From positions 1,488,001-1,552,000 of the forward strand of contig CAWBFN010000002.1 of assembly GCA_963788125.1 (NCBI GenBank): a DNA stretch of 64,000 bases, written 5' to 3'. Below, one piece after another: positions 44,335 to 54,437 of this stretch; positions within the stretch are counted from its first letter, which is position 1; each line of letters begins with the position of its first letter. Below the pieces are notes generated by a model. That model was not told the DNA's origin and ran no database searches. It saw only the letters and a program-made list of their open reading frames with translations. Position numbers and translations under genes: made by a program. Origin of the DNA: Bog-473 sp963788125 (GTDB lineage Bacteria > Actinomycetota > Acidimicrobiia > Acidimicrobiales > RAAP-2).

Positions 44335-45216
44335 CTACTGCTCTTCACCTCGGAGGAACTTCTCCAGCTCTGCCGCGATCTCATCGCCCGAAGGGACTCC
44401 CTCGACCCCCATCGCGTTGCCCTCCGAGGAGTCGATGCTCTCCTCGAGCTTGCGCACCATGGCCTGGTGCTCGACGTTCTCGGCGATGAGCTGGTCCACC
44501 TGCCGCCGTGAGCTGTCCGCCGCGTGGCGCAGCGCGGTGGAGTCGAAGGCCAGGCCGGATACCGCCGCCACCCCGTCGACCAGGGCGAGGCTGGCTTCGG
44601 GGAAGGGCATACCCGCCACGTAGTGCGGCACCCGCGCCCACAGGGTGACCACGGGGATGCCCGCGTCGGCGAAGGAGATCTCGAGCGCGGACATAACCCC
44701 GGCCGGGACTTCGAGCTCGCCCTGCACGCTGCCCATCCGCTCGGTGAGGTAGGCCGACGCCGCCGGAGCCGTGGACGCCAGCTTGACGGGACGCGTGTGT
44801 GGCGCCGGTGCAGGGAACGCCCCCAGCCCGACGACCATCCGCACCCGCCAGGATTTGGACAGTCCGACCACGGCATCGGTGAAGGCCCGCCAGTGGAAGT
44901 CGGGCTCGGGGCCGACGAGATACAGCACATCGGAACCCGCCGTGTCCTGCCCGTGCCGTACCACCGTGTGGGGCCACGTGAGCTCGGTCGTCACTCCATC
45001 GACGATGCGGGCGATCGGGCGGCGGGCTCGCTGGTCGAGGAAGTGATCCCCGCTGAAGGTGACCAGCGGCGCGGTCGAGCGTTGGCCGAGGAGGGCGGCG
45101 ATGGCCGTGGTCGCACCCAGGCCTGCATCGACCCAACCTTCGAGGGCGACCACCATCACAGGCCGGTTGAGCTCGGGCTCGCCGTGAATCTCCATGATCT
45201 CTGTCAGCCCCGGCAC
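44335..45216 (-). CDS. PAC2-family protein (proteasome-assembly-chaperone like)
   Basis: About 293 residues. Conserved starts are ELNRPVMVVALEGWVDAGLGATTA, SGDHFLDQRARRP and LYLVGPEPDFHWRAF, followed by LASTAPAASAYLTERMG. Bacterial PAC2-type proteins are linked by homology to proteasome assembly chaperones, and actinobacteria have proteasomes, but function is unproven. The C-terminus has an acidic helix. Start is uncertain between GTG 45216 and ATG 45195. No proteasome genes are seen in the window. Confidence 0.86.
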   Translation of the reverse strand: MPGLTEIMEIHGEPELNRPVMVVALEGWVDAGLGATTAIAALLGQRSTAPLVTFSGDHFLDQRARRPIARIVDGVTTELTWPHTVVRHGQDTAGSDVLYLVGPEPDFHWRAFTDAVVGLSKSWRVRMVVGLGAFPAPAPHTRPVKLASTAPAASAYLTERMGSVQGELEVPAGVMSALEISFADAGIPVVTLWARVPHYVAGMPFPEASLALVDGVAAVSGLAFDSTALRHAADSSRRQVDQLIAENVEHQAMVRKLEESIDSSEGNAMGVEGVPSGDEIAAELEKFLRGEEQ

Positions 45217-45327
45217 GTCACCCGACGCTAATCGGTGCCGGGCTGCGGGAAACGGAGCCCCTGGGCCACGGCACCCGACCTCCGGGCACGGCACCCGAAC
45301 CCCTGGGGCGCTGGAACCAGAGCGGTC

Positions 45328-45375
45328 ACCGCTGGCGTGACGGCTGGCGTGACCGCTGGCGTGACCGCTGGCGTG
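45328..45375. repeat. Four tandem 12-bp units upstream of the thioredoxin gene
   Basis: ACCGCTGGCGTG repeats four times (45328-45375; one unit with a single change). It ends about 24 bp before the thioredoxin ATG and probably contains or displaces its promoter. Confidence 0.85.
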
Positions 45376-45398
45376 GCCGCTCGCTAGCCTCAGTGGTG

Positions 45399-46112
45399 AT
45401 GGACGTCACCGATGCAACTTTCCAGACAGCCGTACTGACCCGGAGCAGCGAGGTTCCGGTCGTCGTGGACCTGTGGGCTCCCTGGTGCGGCCCGTGCACC
45501 ACGCTCGGTCCGATGCTCGAACGGGCGGTGTCCGCCACCGGGGGAGCGGTCGAGCTGGCCAAGGTCAACGTGGACGAAAACCCCCGTATCGCCCAGTCGT
45601 TCGGGGTGAGCTCCATTCCGGCGGTGTTCGCCATCTGGGACGGCAAGGTGGTGGACCAGTTCATCGGCGCTCTGCCCGAGCAGCAGGTGGTCGCCTTCGT
45701 GGAGAAGCTGTTGCCGGCGCGCAGCGAAGCCGACCTGCTCGCGGCCGCGGGCGACGAGACGTCCTTGCGCCGGGCGCTCGAGCTCGAGCCGGGTCACCAG
45801 GACGCCACGGAGGCCTTGGCCAGGATCCTGATCGACCGCGGGGAGGCCACCGAGGCGCTGGCGCTGCTGGCGCGTGTCCCCGAGACGGCGGGCGTCCGCA
45901 CCTTGGCCGCCCAGGCCCGCCTGGCCGAGAACGGTGTGAACGTGTCGGGGACCGACGATGGGGCCGTCGATGCCCGTCTCAACGCGCTGCTCGAGCACGT
46001 ACGGGACGATGACGGTGCGCGTCAGGAGTTCGTGGACCTTCTCGAGGCGCTGGGGGCCGAGGATCCCCGGACGAACTCGTTCCGGCGGGCATTGGCCGCT
46101 CGTCTCTACTGA
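45399..46112 (+). CDS. Thioredoxin fused to TPR-like domain (CnoX type)
   Basis: 237 residues. An N-terminal thioredoxin domain with WAPWCGPCTTLGPML (redox site CGPC) and the cis-proline in SSIPAVFAIWDG is followed by a helical TPR-like region (LLAAAGDETSLRRALELEPGHQDATEALARILIDRGE). This architecture matches CnoX-like chaperedoxins that hold proteins during oxidative stress. Start at ATG 45399. It overlaps the folP-like ATG by one base (TGATG). Confidence 0.87.
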   Translation: MDVTDATFQTAVLTRSSEVPVVVDLWAPWCGPCTTLGPMLERAVSATGGAVELAKVNVDENPRIAQSFGVSSIPAVFAIWDGKVVDQFIGALPEQQVVAFVEKLLPARSEADLLAAAGDETSLRRALELEPGHQDATEALARILIDRGEATEALALLARVPETAGVRTLAAQARLAENGVNVSGTDDGAVDARLNALLEHVRDDDGARQEFVDLLEALGAEDPRTNSFRRALAARLY

Positions 46113-46954
46113 TGGCCGAACCCCGCCAGCTCGACCTGGGGGGACAGCGTCACGACCTCACTCACCGGGGCCTGGTGATGGGCATCCTGAACCGGACGCC
46201 GGACTCCTTTTACGACAAGGGAGCCACCTACGCCCTCGACGCCCTCTACGTCAGGGCCGAAGCGCTGGTGGCGGACGGCGCCGACATCCTCGATATCGGC
46301 GGAGTCAAGGCGGGACCGGGACCCGAGGTGACGGAGGCCGAGGAGATGGACCGGGTGGTCCCCGTTGTCGCCGGTCTGGTGGCCCGCTTCGCCACGCCGG
46401 TCTCCGTCGATACGTGGCGGGCCTCGGTGGCGCGTGCCTCGTATAAGGAGGGCGCCGTGATGGGCAACGACATCAGCGGGTTCGCCGATCCGGACTACCT
46501 TGCGGCCGCAGCCGAGTACGGAGCGGCAGTGGTGGCGACGCACATCCGCCTGGCGCCGCGGGTCGCCGATCCCGAGCCCCACTACGACGACGTGGTGGAC
46601 GACGTGAGCCGGTTCCTCGAGGAGCGGGCCGGCCGGGCCCGCCACGCCGGCATCCCGCCGGAGCGCATCGTGCTCGATGCCGGCCTCGATCTGGGCAAGA
46701 CCGCCGCCCAGTCGCTCACGCTCCTCCGGGCCTCATCGACACTGGCCTCCCTCGGCTACCCGCTTCTGCTTTCGGCCTCCAACAAGACGTTCCTCGGCGT
46801 CACGCTGGGCCTCGAGTTGACCGAGCGGGCCCCCGCATCCCTCGGCGCGGCGGCACTCGGCCTCGCCTGGGGCTGCCGGATACTGAGGGTCCACGACGTC
46901 AAGGGCACCTGTCGCGTCCGTGACGCCCTGGCCGCCGTGAGTGCGGCCGAGTGA
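46112..46954 (+). CDS. Dihydropteroate synthase family protein (FolP2-like)
   Basis: 280 residues. VMGILNRTPDSFYDKGATY, DGADILDIGGVKAGPGPEVTEAEE, and VSVDTWRASVARASYKEGAVMGNDISG are close to the actinobacterial FolP2 group. In mycobacteria the paralogue FolP2 does not replace the true folate enzyme, so activity here should not be taken for granted. Pterin-binding-type Asp, Asn and Lys motifs look present (LDAGLDLGKT). Its stop is repeated as part of the array that leads to holA. Confidence 0.85.
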   Translation: MAEPRQLDLGGQRHDLTHRGLVMGILNRTPDSFYDKGATYALDALYVRAEALVADGADILDIGGVKAGPGPEVTEAEEMDRVVPVVAGLVARFATPVSVDTWRASVARASYKEGAVMGNDISGFADPDYLAAAAEYGAAVVATHIRLAPRVADPEPHYDDVVDDVSRFLEERAGRARHAGIPPERIVLDAGLDLGKTAAQSLTLLRASSTLASLGYPLLLSASNKTFLGVTLGLELTERAPASLGAAALGLAWGCRILRVHDVKGTCRVRDALAAVSAAE

Positions 46955-47023
46955 ACCGGCCGTGAGCGTGGCCCAGTGATCGGCCGTGCGTGCGGCCCAG
47001 TGAACCGGCCGTGAGCGTGGCCA
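46950..47023. repeat. Three ~25-bp tandem units carrying folP stop and holA start
   Basis: Units 46950-46974, 46975-46998 and 46999-47023. Each has AGTGA (a TGA stop) followed by CGGCCGTG. In units one and three GTGAGCGTGGCC follows; in unit three it opens holA, and in unit one it opens a 5-codon peptide VSVAQ ended by the TGA of unit two. Confidence 0.9.
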
Positions 47024-48024
47024 CGTATCTCGTACGGGGTGACGACCCCTCGCTGGTGGCCCAGGAGGTGCGCACCCTGCTGGCCGAGGTGGTGGGCGAC
47101 CGTGACCACTCGCTCGCGGTCGAGGAGATCGGCGGCGGGCCGGGCGACGACATCAACGTGGGCGCGGTGGTGGACGCCTGCCTGACGCCGCCCTTCCTGA
47201 TCGATCAGCGCGTCGTGGTGGTGCGCGAAGCCGGCCGGCTGCTCACGGCGGACGCCCCCCGCCTGGTCGAGGTGGTCAAGGATCCCCTTCCCTCGACGGT
47301 GCTCATCCTGGTCGGCGGCGGGGGCACGGTGCCCGCCCCGCTGGTCAAGGCCATCTCGACGGCAGGGAAGGTCATCGACGTCTCGGTGCAGCGCCCCGGG
47401 GACCGCAAGGCCTGGCTGCACGATCACCTACGCAGCGCGCCGGTCAAGCTCGAGCCGCAGGCGGCCCAGCTCCTCGGCCAGCACGTGGGGGAGGATCTCG
47501 GCCGGGTGGAGGGTCTGCTGGGGGCCCTGGCCGCCGCCTACGGCCCCGGATCGCGCATCACGGTGGCCGATCTGGAGCCCTACCTGGGCGAGGCCGGGGC
47601 GGTGGCCCGCTACGAGCTGACCGACGCCATCGATGCGGGGGATCCGGCCGCCGCCCTCGGTGTCCTGCACCGAATGACCGACGCGGGAGGTCTGAGCGCG
47701 GTGGAGGTCCTGTTCTCGCTGCAGCGGCACTACGCCAACCTGCTGGCACTCGACGGGGCCATGATCTCGTCGGGTGAGGAGGCGGCGCAACTGCTCTCGG
47801 TGAGCAGCGCGTTCGTGGGCAAGAAGGCCCTCGACCAGTCGCGCCGGCTCGGCAGCGCGCGCATCGCGCACGCCATTGCGCTGCTGTCCGACGCCGACCT
47901 GGACATGAAGGGGGCGACGGGGCTGCCCCCCGAGCTGGTGGTCGAGATCCTCGTGGCGCGGCTCAGCCGCCAGACCCGCCAGACCCGCCCCGGCCGTCAG
48001 CGCACCGGCGTCTCGCACCGCTGA
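47011..48024 (+). CDS. holA: DNA polymerase III delta subunit
   Basis: About 337 residues. The clamp-loader delta subunit opens the beta clamp. The N-terminus ATYLVRGDDPSLVAQEVRTLL, the TPPFLIDQRVVVVREAGRL block, and the C-terminal collar (AVEVLFSLQRHYANLLALDGA, FVGKKALDQSRRLG, LSDADLDMKGATGLPPELVVEILVARL) agree with the family. Start GTG 47011 lies in the third repeat unit. Confidence 0.9.
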   Translation: MSVATYLVRGDDPSLVAQEVRTLLAEVVGDRDHSLAVEEIGGGPGDDINVGAVVDACLTPPFLIDQRVVVVREAGRLLTADAPRLVEVVKDPLPSTVLILVGGGGTVPAPLVKAISTAGKVIDVSVQRPGDRKAWLHDHLRSAPVKLEPQAAQLLGQHVGEDLGRVEGLLGALAAAYGPGSRITVADLEPYLGEAGAVARYELTDAIDAGDPAAALGVLHRMTDAGGLSAVEVLFSLQRHYANLLALDGAMISSGEEAAQLLSVSSAFVGKKALDQSRRLGSARIAHAIALLSDADLDMKGATGLPPELVVEILVARLSRQTRQTRPGRQRTGVSHR

Positions 48025-48062
48025 GGGCGTCACACCGAGCACCGGCGTGCTGGAATCTCTCC

Positions 48063-48572
48063 GTGCACGAGACGCCCGAAGAACTGTCACGGCTGCAGCG
48101 GATCCTCGACGCCAGCGCCGCCGGCGCCGGACCACACCTGCGGGCCATCCTCACCGAAGACCGGCGGGTGGATGCGGCGTCGCTGTGCGAGGAGCTGTCG
48201 GGCATGCGCCCGCTGGTCGTCGCCACGGTGACCGCGGATGGCCGTCCCCTGGCCGGCCCGGTGGACGGGTACTTCCTCCACGGATCGTTCTCCTTCAGCT
48301 CGGCCCGGAACTCGGTGCGCATGCGCCACCTGGCCTCGCGACCGGCGGTCAGCGCGACGTATCTCGCCGGAGACGCGTTCGCGGTGACCGTCCACGGGCG
48401 CGCCGAGCTCTTCGACGTTCTCGATCCGGCGCACGGAGATCTCCGGCAGGCGATGCTCGACTTCTACCTACCGAGGCAGGGGCCGGCCTTCGAGACGTGG
48501 CTGCGCCACGAGAACCCGATCGGCGCCCGGATCGCGCCCGAGAAGGTGTTCACATTCCAGATGAGCCAGTGA
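48063..48572 (+). CDS. Pyridoxamine 5'-phosphate oxidase-like (split-barrel) protein
   Basis: 169 residues with the flavin-binding split barrel: PLVVATVTADGRPLAGPVDGYFLHGSFSFSSARNSVRMRHLASRP and VSATYLAGDAFAVTVHGRAELFDV. Could bind FMN, F420 or heme; substrate unknown. The stop codon sits in the first unit of a 19-bp triplicate. Confidence 0.84.
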   Translation: MHETPEELSRLQRILDASAAGAGPHLRAILTEDRRVDAASLCEELSGMRPLVVATVTADGRPLAGPVDGYFLHGSFSFSSARNSVRMRHLASRPAVSATYLAGDAFAVTVHGRAELFDVLDPAHGDLRQAMLDFYLPRQGPAFETWLRHENPIGARIAPEKVFTFQMSQ

Positions 48573-48612
48573 CGGCCAGATGGGCCAGTGACGGCCAGAT
48601 GAGCCAGTGACG
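48556..48612. repeat. Three 19-bp tandem units duplicating the PNPOx-like stop codon
   Basis: CCAGATGAGCCAGTGACGG at 48556-48574 and 48594-48612 is identical, with one G change in 48575-48593. The first unit encodes the last residues and TGA of the PNPOx-like gene, so three TGAs follow at 19-bp spacing. Confidence 0.93.
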
Positions 48613-48645
48613 GCGCCCGAGGGAGCCATGGCGCGCCGAGGGCAG

Positions 48646-48963
48646 CTACTCGCTCTCGTCGACCTCGTCGTCGACCTCGTAGTCCTCTTCGACCATGTTG
48701 CCCGCTTCGAGGGCGGCGACACGGCGGACCAGGCGCGACTTGTGGTTGGCTGCGGTGTTCTTGTGGATGACCCCCCGGGCGGCGGCCTTGTCGATCCGCT
48801 TGACGGCCAGGCGGAGCAGCTCTGCGCTGTCCTCGGCCCCGGCCGCGGCGGCGACGACGGCGCTCTTGGTGCGGGTGCGGAGCTCGGCGCGCACCGACTT
48901 GTTGCGCAGTCGGCGCTTCTCGTTCTGACGGTTCCGCTTTATCTGGCTGGCGATGTTGGCCAC
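48646..48963 (-). CDS. rpsT: 30S ribosomal protein S20
   Basis: About 105 residues, start GTG 48963. IKRNRQNEKRRLRNKSVRAELRT and IDKAAARGVIHKNTAANHKSRLVRRVAAL are the expected S20 features. The protein is longer than usual at the C-terminus by an unusually acidic tail (EEDYEVDDEVDESE). Divergent from lepA, as is frequent in bacteria. Confidence 0.93.
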   Translation of the reverse strand: MANIASQIKRNRQNEKRRLRNKSVRAELRTRTKSAVVAAAAGAEDSAELLRLAVKRIDKAAARGVIHKNTAANHKSRLVRRVAALEAGNMVEEDYEVDDEVDESE

Positions 48964-49225
48964 GTGGAGATCCTCGGTGCTTTCGACTGGACTGCGGGCA
49001 AATGGGCGGCGGGGGAGATGGGCTCCGGGTGGACAGGCTGCGGGCGAACGGTCGCCCGCCCCCGGTGCGGGAGGAAACCCTAGCAGGCCGCGGCCCCAAT
49101 TCGCTCCCGTGGGGCCGGGCCGGCGTCGAGGGGGCGGTCCGGACCTGGGGCGCGGGCCGGTACGATCGACGGACCGTGCCACCCCCCCTGTCGTCTATGT
49201 CCCCGTCGCCAGTGGCCCCGTCCCC

Positions 49226-51004
<1,779 letters not shown>

Positions 51005-51035
51005 CCAGGGGGGAGGGGTGTTCGGAAGGAGCGGA

Positions 51036-51062
51036 CTAGCAGTCGGTACACTGGAGTGCCAG
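51036..51062 (+). promoter_or_regulatory. CIRCE-like inverted repeat upstream of hrcA
   Basis: CTAGCAGTC (51036-51044), nine bases, then GAGTGCCAG (51054-51062). Each arm matches seven of nine positions of the CIRCE consensus TTAGCACTC-N9-GAGTGCTAA, and the spacing is exactly nine. It lies 7 bp before the hrcA ATG, the known place for HrcA autoregulation. Confidence 0.68.
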
Positions 51063-51069
51063 GCACGAC

Positions 51070-52176
51070 ATGACTACGAACGCATACCGAGCGACGAACG
51101 CCCACAGCAGCCCGGAGGAACGCGCCCTGAACGACCGCCAGTCCGCCATTCTGGAGGCGGTGGTGACCGAGTACATCGCGAGCGCGGAGCCCGTCGGGTC
51201 CTCGCACGTGGCCAACGCCCCGGGCGTGCAGGTCTCCTCGGCAACGGTGCGCTCGGAGATGGTGGCCCTCGAGAGGGACGGCTACCTGGTGCAGCCCCAC
51301 ACCAGTGCCGGGCGCATCCCCACCGACAAGGGCTACCGCTTCTTCGTGGACCATCTGACGCAGCCCGGTGTCCTCGGCCCCACCCAGCACAAGCAGGTGT
51401 GCCGCTTCTTCGACCAGGTGCACGGCGAGATGGAGGAGATGCTCGAGCGGGCGACCGGGTTGCTCTCCGAGCTGACGTCGTACGCCGCCGTCGTGGTGGG
51501 GCCCTCGCACGACACGGCGACCATCCGATCGGTGCAGATGGTGGGACTGGCGCCGCGCCTGGCCCTGCTGGTCGTGGTGTTCTCCGACGGCGCGGTGGAG
51601 AAGCGCACGATCGAGTTCGACACCAACGTCGCTGACGAGGCGCTGGCCCAGAGCGGCAGCCTTTTGAACGCCAACCTGGTGGGGCACACGGCGACCACGA
51701 GCTGGTCGATACCTCCGAGCGGGAACGCGGAGGTCGACCTGGTCGTCGCCGCCGCGGGGACGGCCTTCGGCCTCATCGAGCGCTCCATGGTGGCCGACCA
51801 GGTCTTCGTGGGTGGGCCGTCCCGCCTGGCCCAGTCGTTCGACGCCGTCGAGACGGTGCGGTCGGTGCTGGGCATCCTCGAGCAGCAGCTGGTCGTCGTG
51901 ACCCTGCTGCGCGACGTCCTCAATCGGGGGCTCTCGGTGGCCATCGGCACCGAGCACGGCTACGAGCCGCTGGCCTCGTGCGCCGTGGTGGTGTCCCCGG
52001 TGTCGATCGACGGGCACGAACTGGGAGCGGTGGGCCTCTTCGGCCCCACGCGGATGGACTATCCGCGGGCCCTGGCCGCCGCCCACGTGGTGGGCGAACG
52101 GCTGGGTGAACGGTTGGGGGAGTCAGGGCGGGCTGGGGCGCCTGCGGGAGCGGGGAGCCACGATGGCGGGAACTGA
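51070..52176 (+). CDS. hrcA: Heat-inducible transcription repressor HrcA
   Basis: 368 residues. The N-terminal winged helix reads ALNDRQSAILEAVVTEYIASAEPVGSSHVA and SATVRSEMVALERDGYLVQPHTSAGRIPTDKGYRFFVD. The C-terminal GAF-like domain ends with GTEHGYEPLASCAVVVSPVSIDG and GAVGLFGPTRMDYPRAL. Represses dnaJ and other heat-shock genes at CIRCE sites. Overlaps dnaJ by 14 bp; first gene of a long rightward operon. Confidence 0.95.
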   Translation: MTTNAYRATNAHSSPEERALNDRQSAILEAVVTEYIASAEPVGSSHVANAPGVQVSSATVRSEMVALERDGYLVQPHTSAGRIPTDKGYRFFVDHLTQPGVLGPTQHKQVCRFFDQVHGEMEEMLERATGLLSELTSYAAVVVGPSHDTATIRSVQMVGLAPRLALLVVVFSDGAVEKRTIEFDTNVADEALAQSGSLLNANLVGHTATTSWSIPPSGNAEVDLVVAAAGTAFGLIERSMVADQVFVGGPSRLAQSFDAVETVRSVLGILEQQLVVVTLLRDVLNRGLSVAIGTEHGYEPLASCAVVVSPVSIDGHELGAVGLFGPTRMDYPRALAAAHVVGERLGERLGESGRAGAPAGAGSHDGGN

Positions 52177-53305
52177 AGGACTGGGCGATCTCTACGGGCT
52201 CTTGGGAGTCCAGCCGAGCGCCAGCGACGAGGAGATCAAGAAGGCCTACCGCGCCCGGGCGCGGGAGCTGCATCCGGACACCAACCCCGGCGACGCCGTC
52301 GCCGAGGCGAGGTTCAAGGAGGTCAGCGTGGCCTACGAGGTGCTGCGTGACCCCGAGAAGAGGGCCCGCTACGACCGCTTCGGGCCCGAAGGCGTCTTCG
52401 GCAACGGCGCCGGGGCGGGCGGCTTCGGGTTCGAAGGCGGCCTCGGTGACATCTTCGAGGCCTTCTTCGGGCAGATGCAGGGCGGCGGCGGCCGGCGGCG
52501 GGGCCCGGCTCCGGGGTCCGACGCCGAGGTGCGGCTGAACCTCGAGTTCGCCGAGGCGGTGTTCGGCTGCCGGAAGGAGATCTCGGTTCGCCTTCCGGCC
52601 TCGTGTTCGGCGTGCGACGGGCAGGGCACGGCGCCGGGCACGGAGCCGGTCCGGTGTGCCGACTGCCAGGGGACGGGCGAGCTGCGCCGCGTGCGCCAGT
52701 CCCTGCTGGGCCAGGTCGTCACCAGCGTGGCGTGCCCGCGCTGCGGAGGCCTGGGGGAGACCATCCCCCACCCGTGCCCGGAGTGCGCCGGCGAGGGCCG
52801 CCGCATGGAAGAGAGCACCTTCACGGTCGAGGTGCCGGCCGGGGTCGACGACGGCTCGACGTTGCGCCTGGCCGACCGCGGGGCGGCGGGCCAGCGAGGT
52901 GGACGGACCGGATCGCTCTTCGTGCACCTGGCGGTAGCTCCCGACCCCCGCTTCGAGCGGGAGGGCGACAACCTGCACACGACGCTGACCGTCGGTTTCG
53001 CCCAGGCCGCCCTGGGGACCGAGGTCGACGTGGCCACCCTGGAGGGAACCCATCACATCTCGATGCGGTCGGCCACCCAGCACGGGTTCGTCGAGCGGAT
53101 CCGGGGCGAGGGCGTGCCCCACCTCCGCGGTCGGGGCCGTGGCGACCTCTTCGTGCACGTCGTGGTGGAGACGCCCTCCGCGCTGACCGATGCCGAGGAG
53201 GAACTCCTCCGTCAGTTCGCCGCGCTGCGTGGGGAGAACGTCGCCCCCCACGGTGGCGGTGGCGGCGAGGGCGTGTTCTCCCGCCTTCGCTCCGCCTTTG
53301 GATAG
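52163..53305 (+). CDS. dnaJ: Chaperone DnaJ
   Basis: 380 residues. J-domain with the HPD motif (ARELHPDTNPGD), a short G/F region, then a zinc finger of four CxxCxGxG repeats (CSACDGQG, CADCQGTG, CPRCGGLG, CPECAGEG) and the C-terminal substrate-binding part. GGGGAG precedes the ATG. As part of the hrcA operon it is probably heat-induced. Confidence 0.95.
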   Translation: MAGTEGLGDLYGLLGVQPSASDEEIKKAYRARARELHPDTNPGDAVAEARFKEVSVAYEVLRDPEKRARYDRFGPEGVFGNGAGAGGFGFEGGLGDIFEAFFGQMQGGGGRRRGPAPGSDAEVRLNLEFAEAVFGCRKEISVRLPASCSACDGQGTAPGTEPVRCADCQGTGELRRVRQSLLGQVVTSVACPRCGGLGETIPHPCPECAGEGRRMEESTFTVEVPAGVDDGSTLRLADRGAAGQRGGRTGSLFVHLAVAPDPRFEREGDNLHTTLTVGFAQAALGTEVDVATLEGTHHISMRSATQHGFVERIRGEGVPHLRGRGRGDLFVHVVVETPSALTDAEEELLRQFAALRGENVAPHGGGGGEGVFSRLRSAFG

Positions 53306-53309
53306 GCCT

Positions 53310-54191
53310 GTGACGGCCTATGCCGCCATCGCAGTGCGGGCCGCCGCGGCCACACAGGTGTTCGTGGAGGATCCCTCCCACCCGGTCCTCTCTCACGAGG
53401 ACGCCCACCACTTGGGTCGCGTGCTCCGACTGCACCACGGCGAGGAGGTCGTCGTGGGCGACGGGGCGGGCCGGTGGGCCCGCACCCGCTGGACGGGGAG
53501 CGGGACCGGAAGCGGACTGCTCGAGCCCCTCAGCGACGGGACCGGGCCGGGTGGCGACGGCAGTGTGCAGTTCGAAGAGGCGGCGTCCCCCGCCCTGACG
53601 GTGGCGTTCGCCCCGGTCAAGGGCGAGCGGCCCGAGTGGGTGGTGCAGAAGCTCACCGAGCTGGGCATCGACCGGGTGGTGCCGCTGGTCAGTGAGCGCA
53701 GCATCGTCCGTTGGGAGGGCGTGCGGGGCAAGCTGGCCGTGCAGCGACTGCGCCGGGTGGCCCGCCAGGCGGCGAGCCAGTGTCGGCGGGTCTGGTTGCC
53801 CGAGATCAGCGACGTGGCCACCTTCGCCGAACTGGAGGGGCTGGGCGCGCCGGGCGAGGTGGTGCTCGCCCAACTCAGCGGCGACCGCCCGCGGGCGACC
53901 CAGCGGGTGGTTGCGGTGGGGCCCGAGGGTGGGTGGGGCGGAGCGGAGCTCTCGGCCGGCCTGCCCACCGTCGGCTTCGGCCTCAGCGTGCTGCGGGCCG
54001 AGACGGCGGCGGTGACCGCCGCCGCGCTGATGGTCTCCCTGCGGACCGGTTCGGTGGCCCCGGTGGCACCGCCGGCAGCTGTGGCCCCGGCAGCTGCCGC
54101 CCCGGCAGCCCCGGCAGCCCCGGCAGCCCCGGCAGCCTCGGCACCGCCCTCAGCCGTGGCCCGGCCCGCCGCCGTGGGAGAATCCTCGTAG
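53310..54191 (+). CDS. rsmE: 16S rRNA (uracil-1498-N3)-methyltransferase
   Basis: About 293 residues; the family is near 245. SPOUT fold landmarks: DAHHLGRVLRLHHGEEV, APVKGERPEWVVQKLTELGIDRVVPLVSERS, RLRRVARQAASQCRRVWLPE, VVAVGPEGGWGGAELSAG and LSVLRAETAAVTAAALM. The extra ~45 residues at the end are an Ala/Pro-rich repeat (CCGGCAGCC at DNA level), which looks dispensable. Starts GTG 53310, five bases after dnaJ. Confidence 0.93.
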   Translation: MTAYAAIAVRAAAATQVFVEDPSHPVLSHEDAHHLGRVLRLHHGEEVVVGDGAGRWARTRWTGSGTGSGLLEPLSDGTGPGGDGSVQFEEAASPALTVAFAPVKGERPEWVVQKLTELGIDRVVPLVSERSIVRWEGVRGKLAVQRLRRVARQAASQCRRVWLPEISDVATFAELEGLGAPGEVVLAQLSGDRPRATQRVVAVGPEGGWGGAELSAGLPTVGFGLSVLRAETAAVTAAALMVSLRTGSVAPVAPPAAVAPAAAAPAAPAAPAAPAASAPPSAVARPAAVGESS

Positions 54192-54424
54192 TGGCCGAGG
54201 AGATGGGATGGCTGGGGACGAAGGAGGCCGCCGCCCGGTTGGGCATGACGCTGCGGACCCTCTACCGGTTCATAGACGAGGGGGACCTGGCGGCCTATAA
54301 GTTCGGGCGGGTGATCCGGGTCAGGGAAGAGGACGTGGACCGGTTCATGGAGGCGTGCCGGATAAAGCCCGGTCAACTCGAGCATCTCTACCCCCCGCTG
54401 AAAGGGAGCGACCAGGATCGATGA
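54191..54424 (+). CDS. Small MerR/excisionase-type helix-turn-helix protein
   Basis: 77 residues. LGTKEAAARLGMTLRTLYRFIDEGDLAAYKFGRVIRVREEDVDRFMEA is a winged HTH of the BldC/excisionase family (one recognition helix, wing). The GTG overlaps the rsmE stop by one base. It may be a developmental or stress regulator; the name excisionase does not imply a phage here, since no integrase is near. Confidence 0.84.
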   Translation: MAEEMGWLGTKEAAARLGMTLRTLYRFIDEGDLAAYKFGRVIRVREEDVDRFMEACRIKPGQLEHLYPPLKGSDQDR

Positions 54425-54437
54425 GCGACGCAGGCCG

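Noticed and set aside
54191..54424. Excisionase-like gene taken as a sign of a prophage
   Set aside because: No integrase, attachment site or phage gene; it is inside a housekeeping operon.
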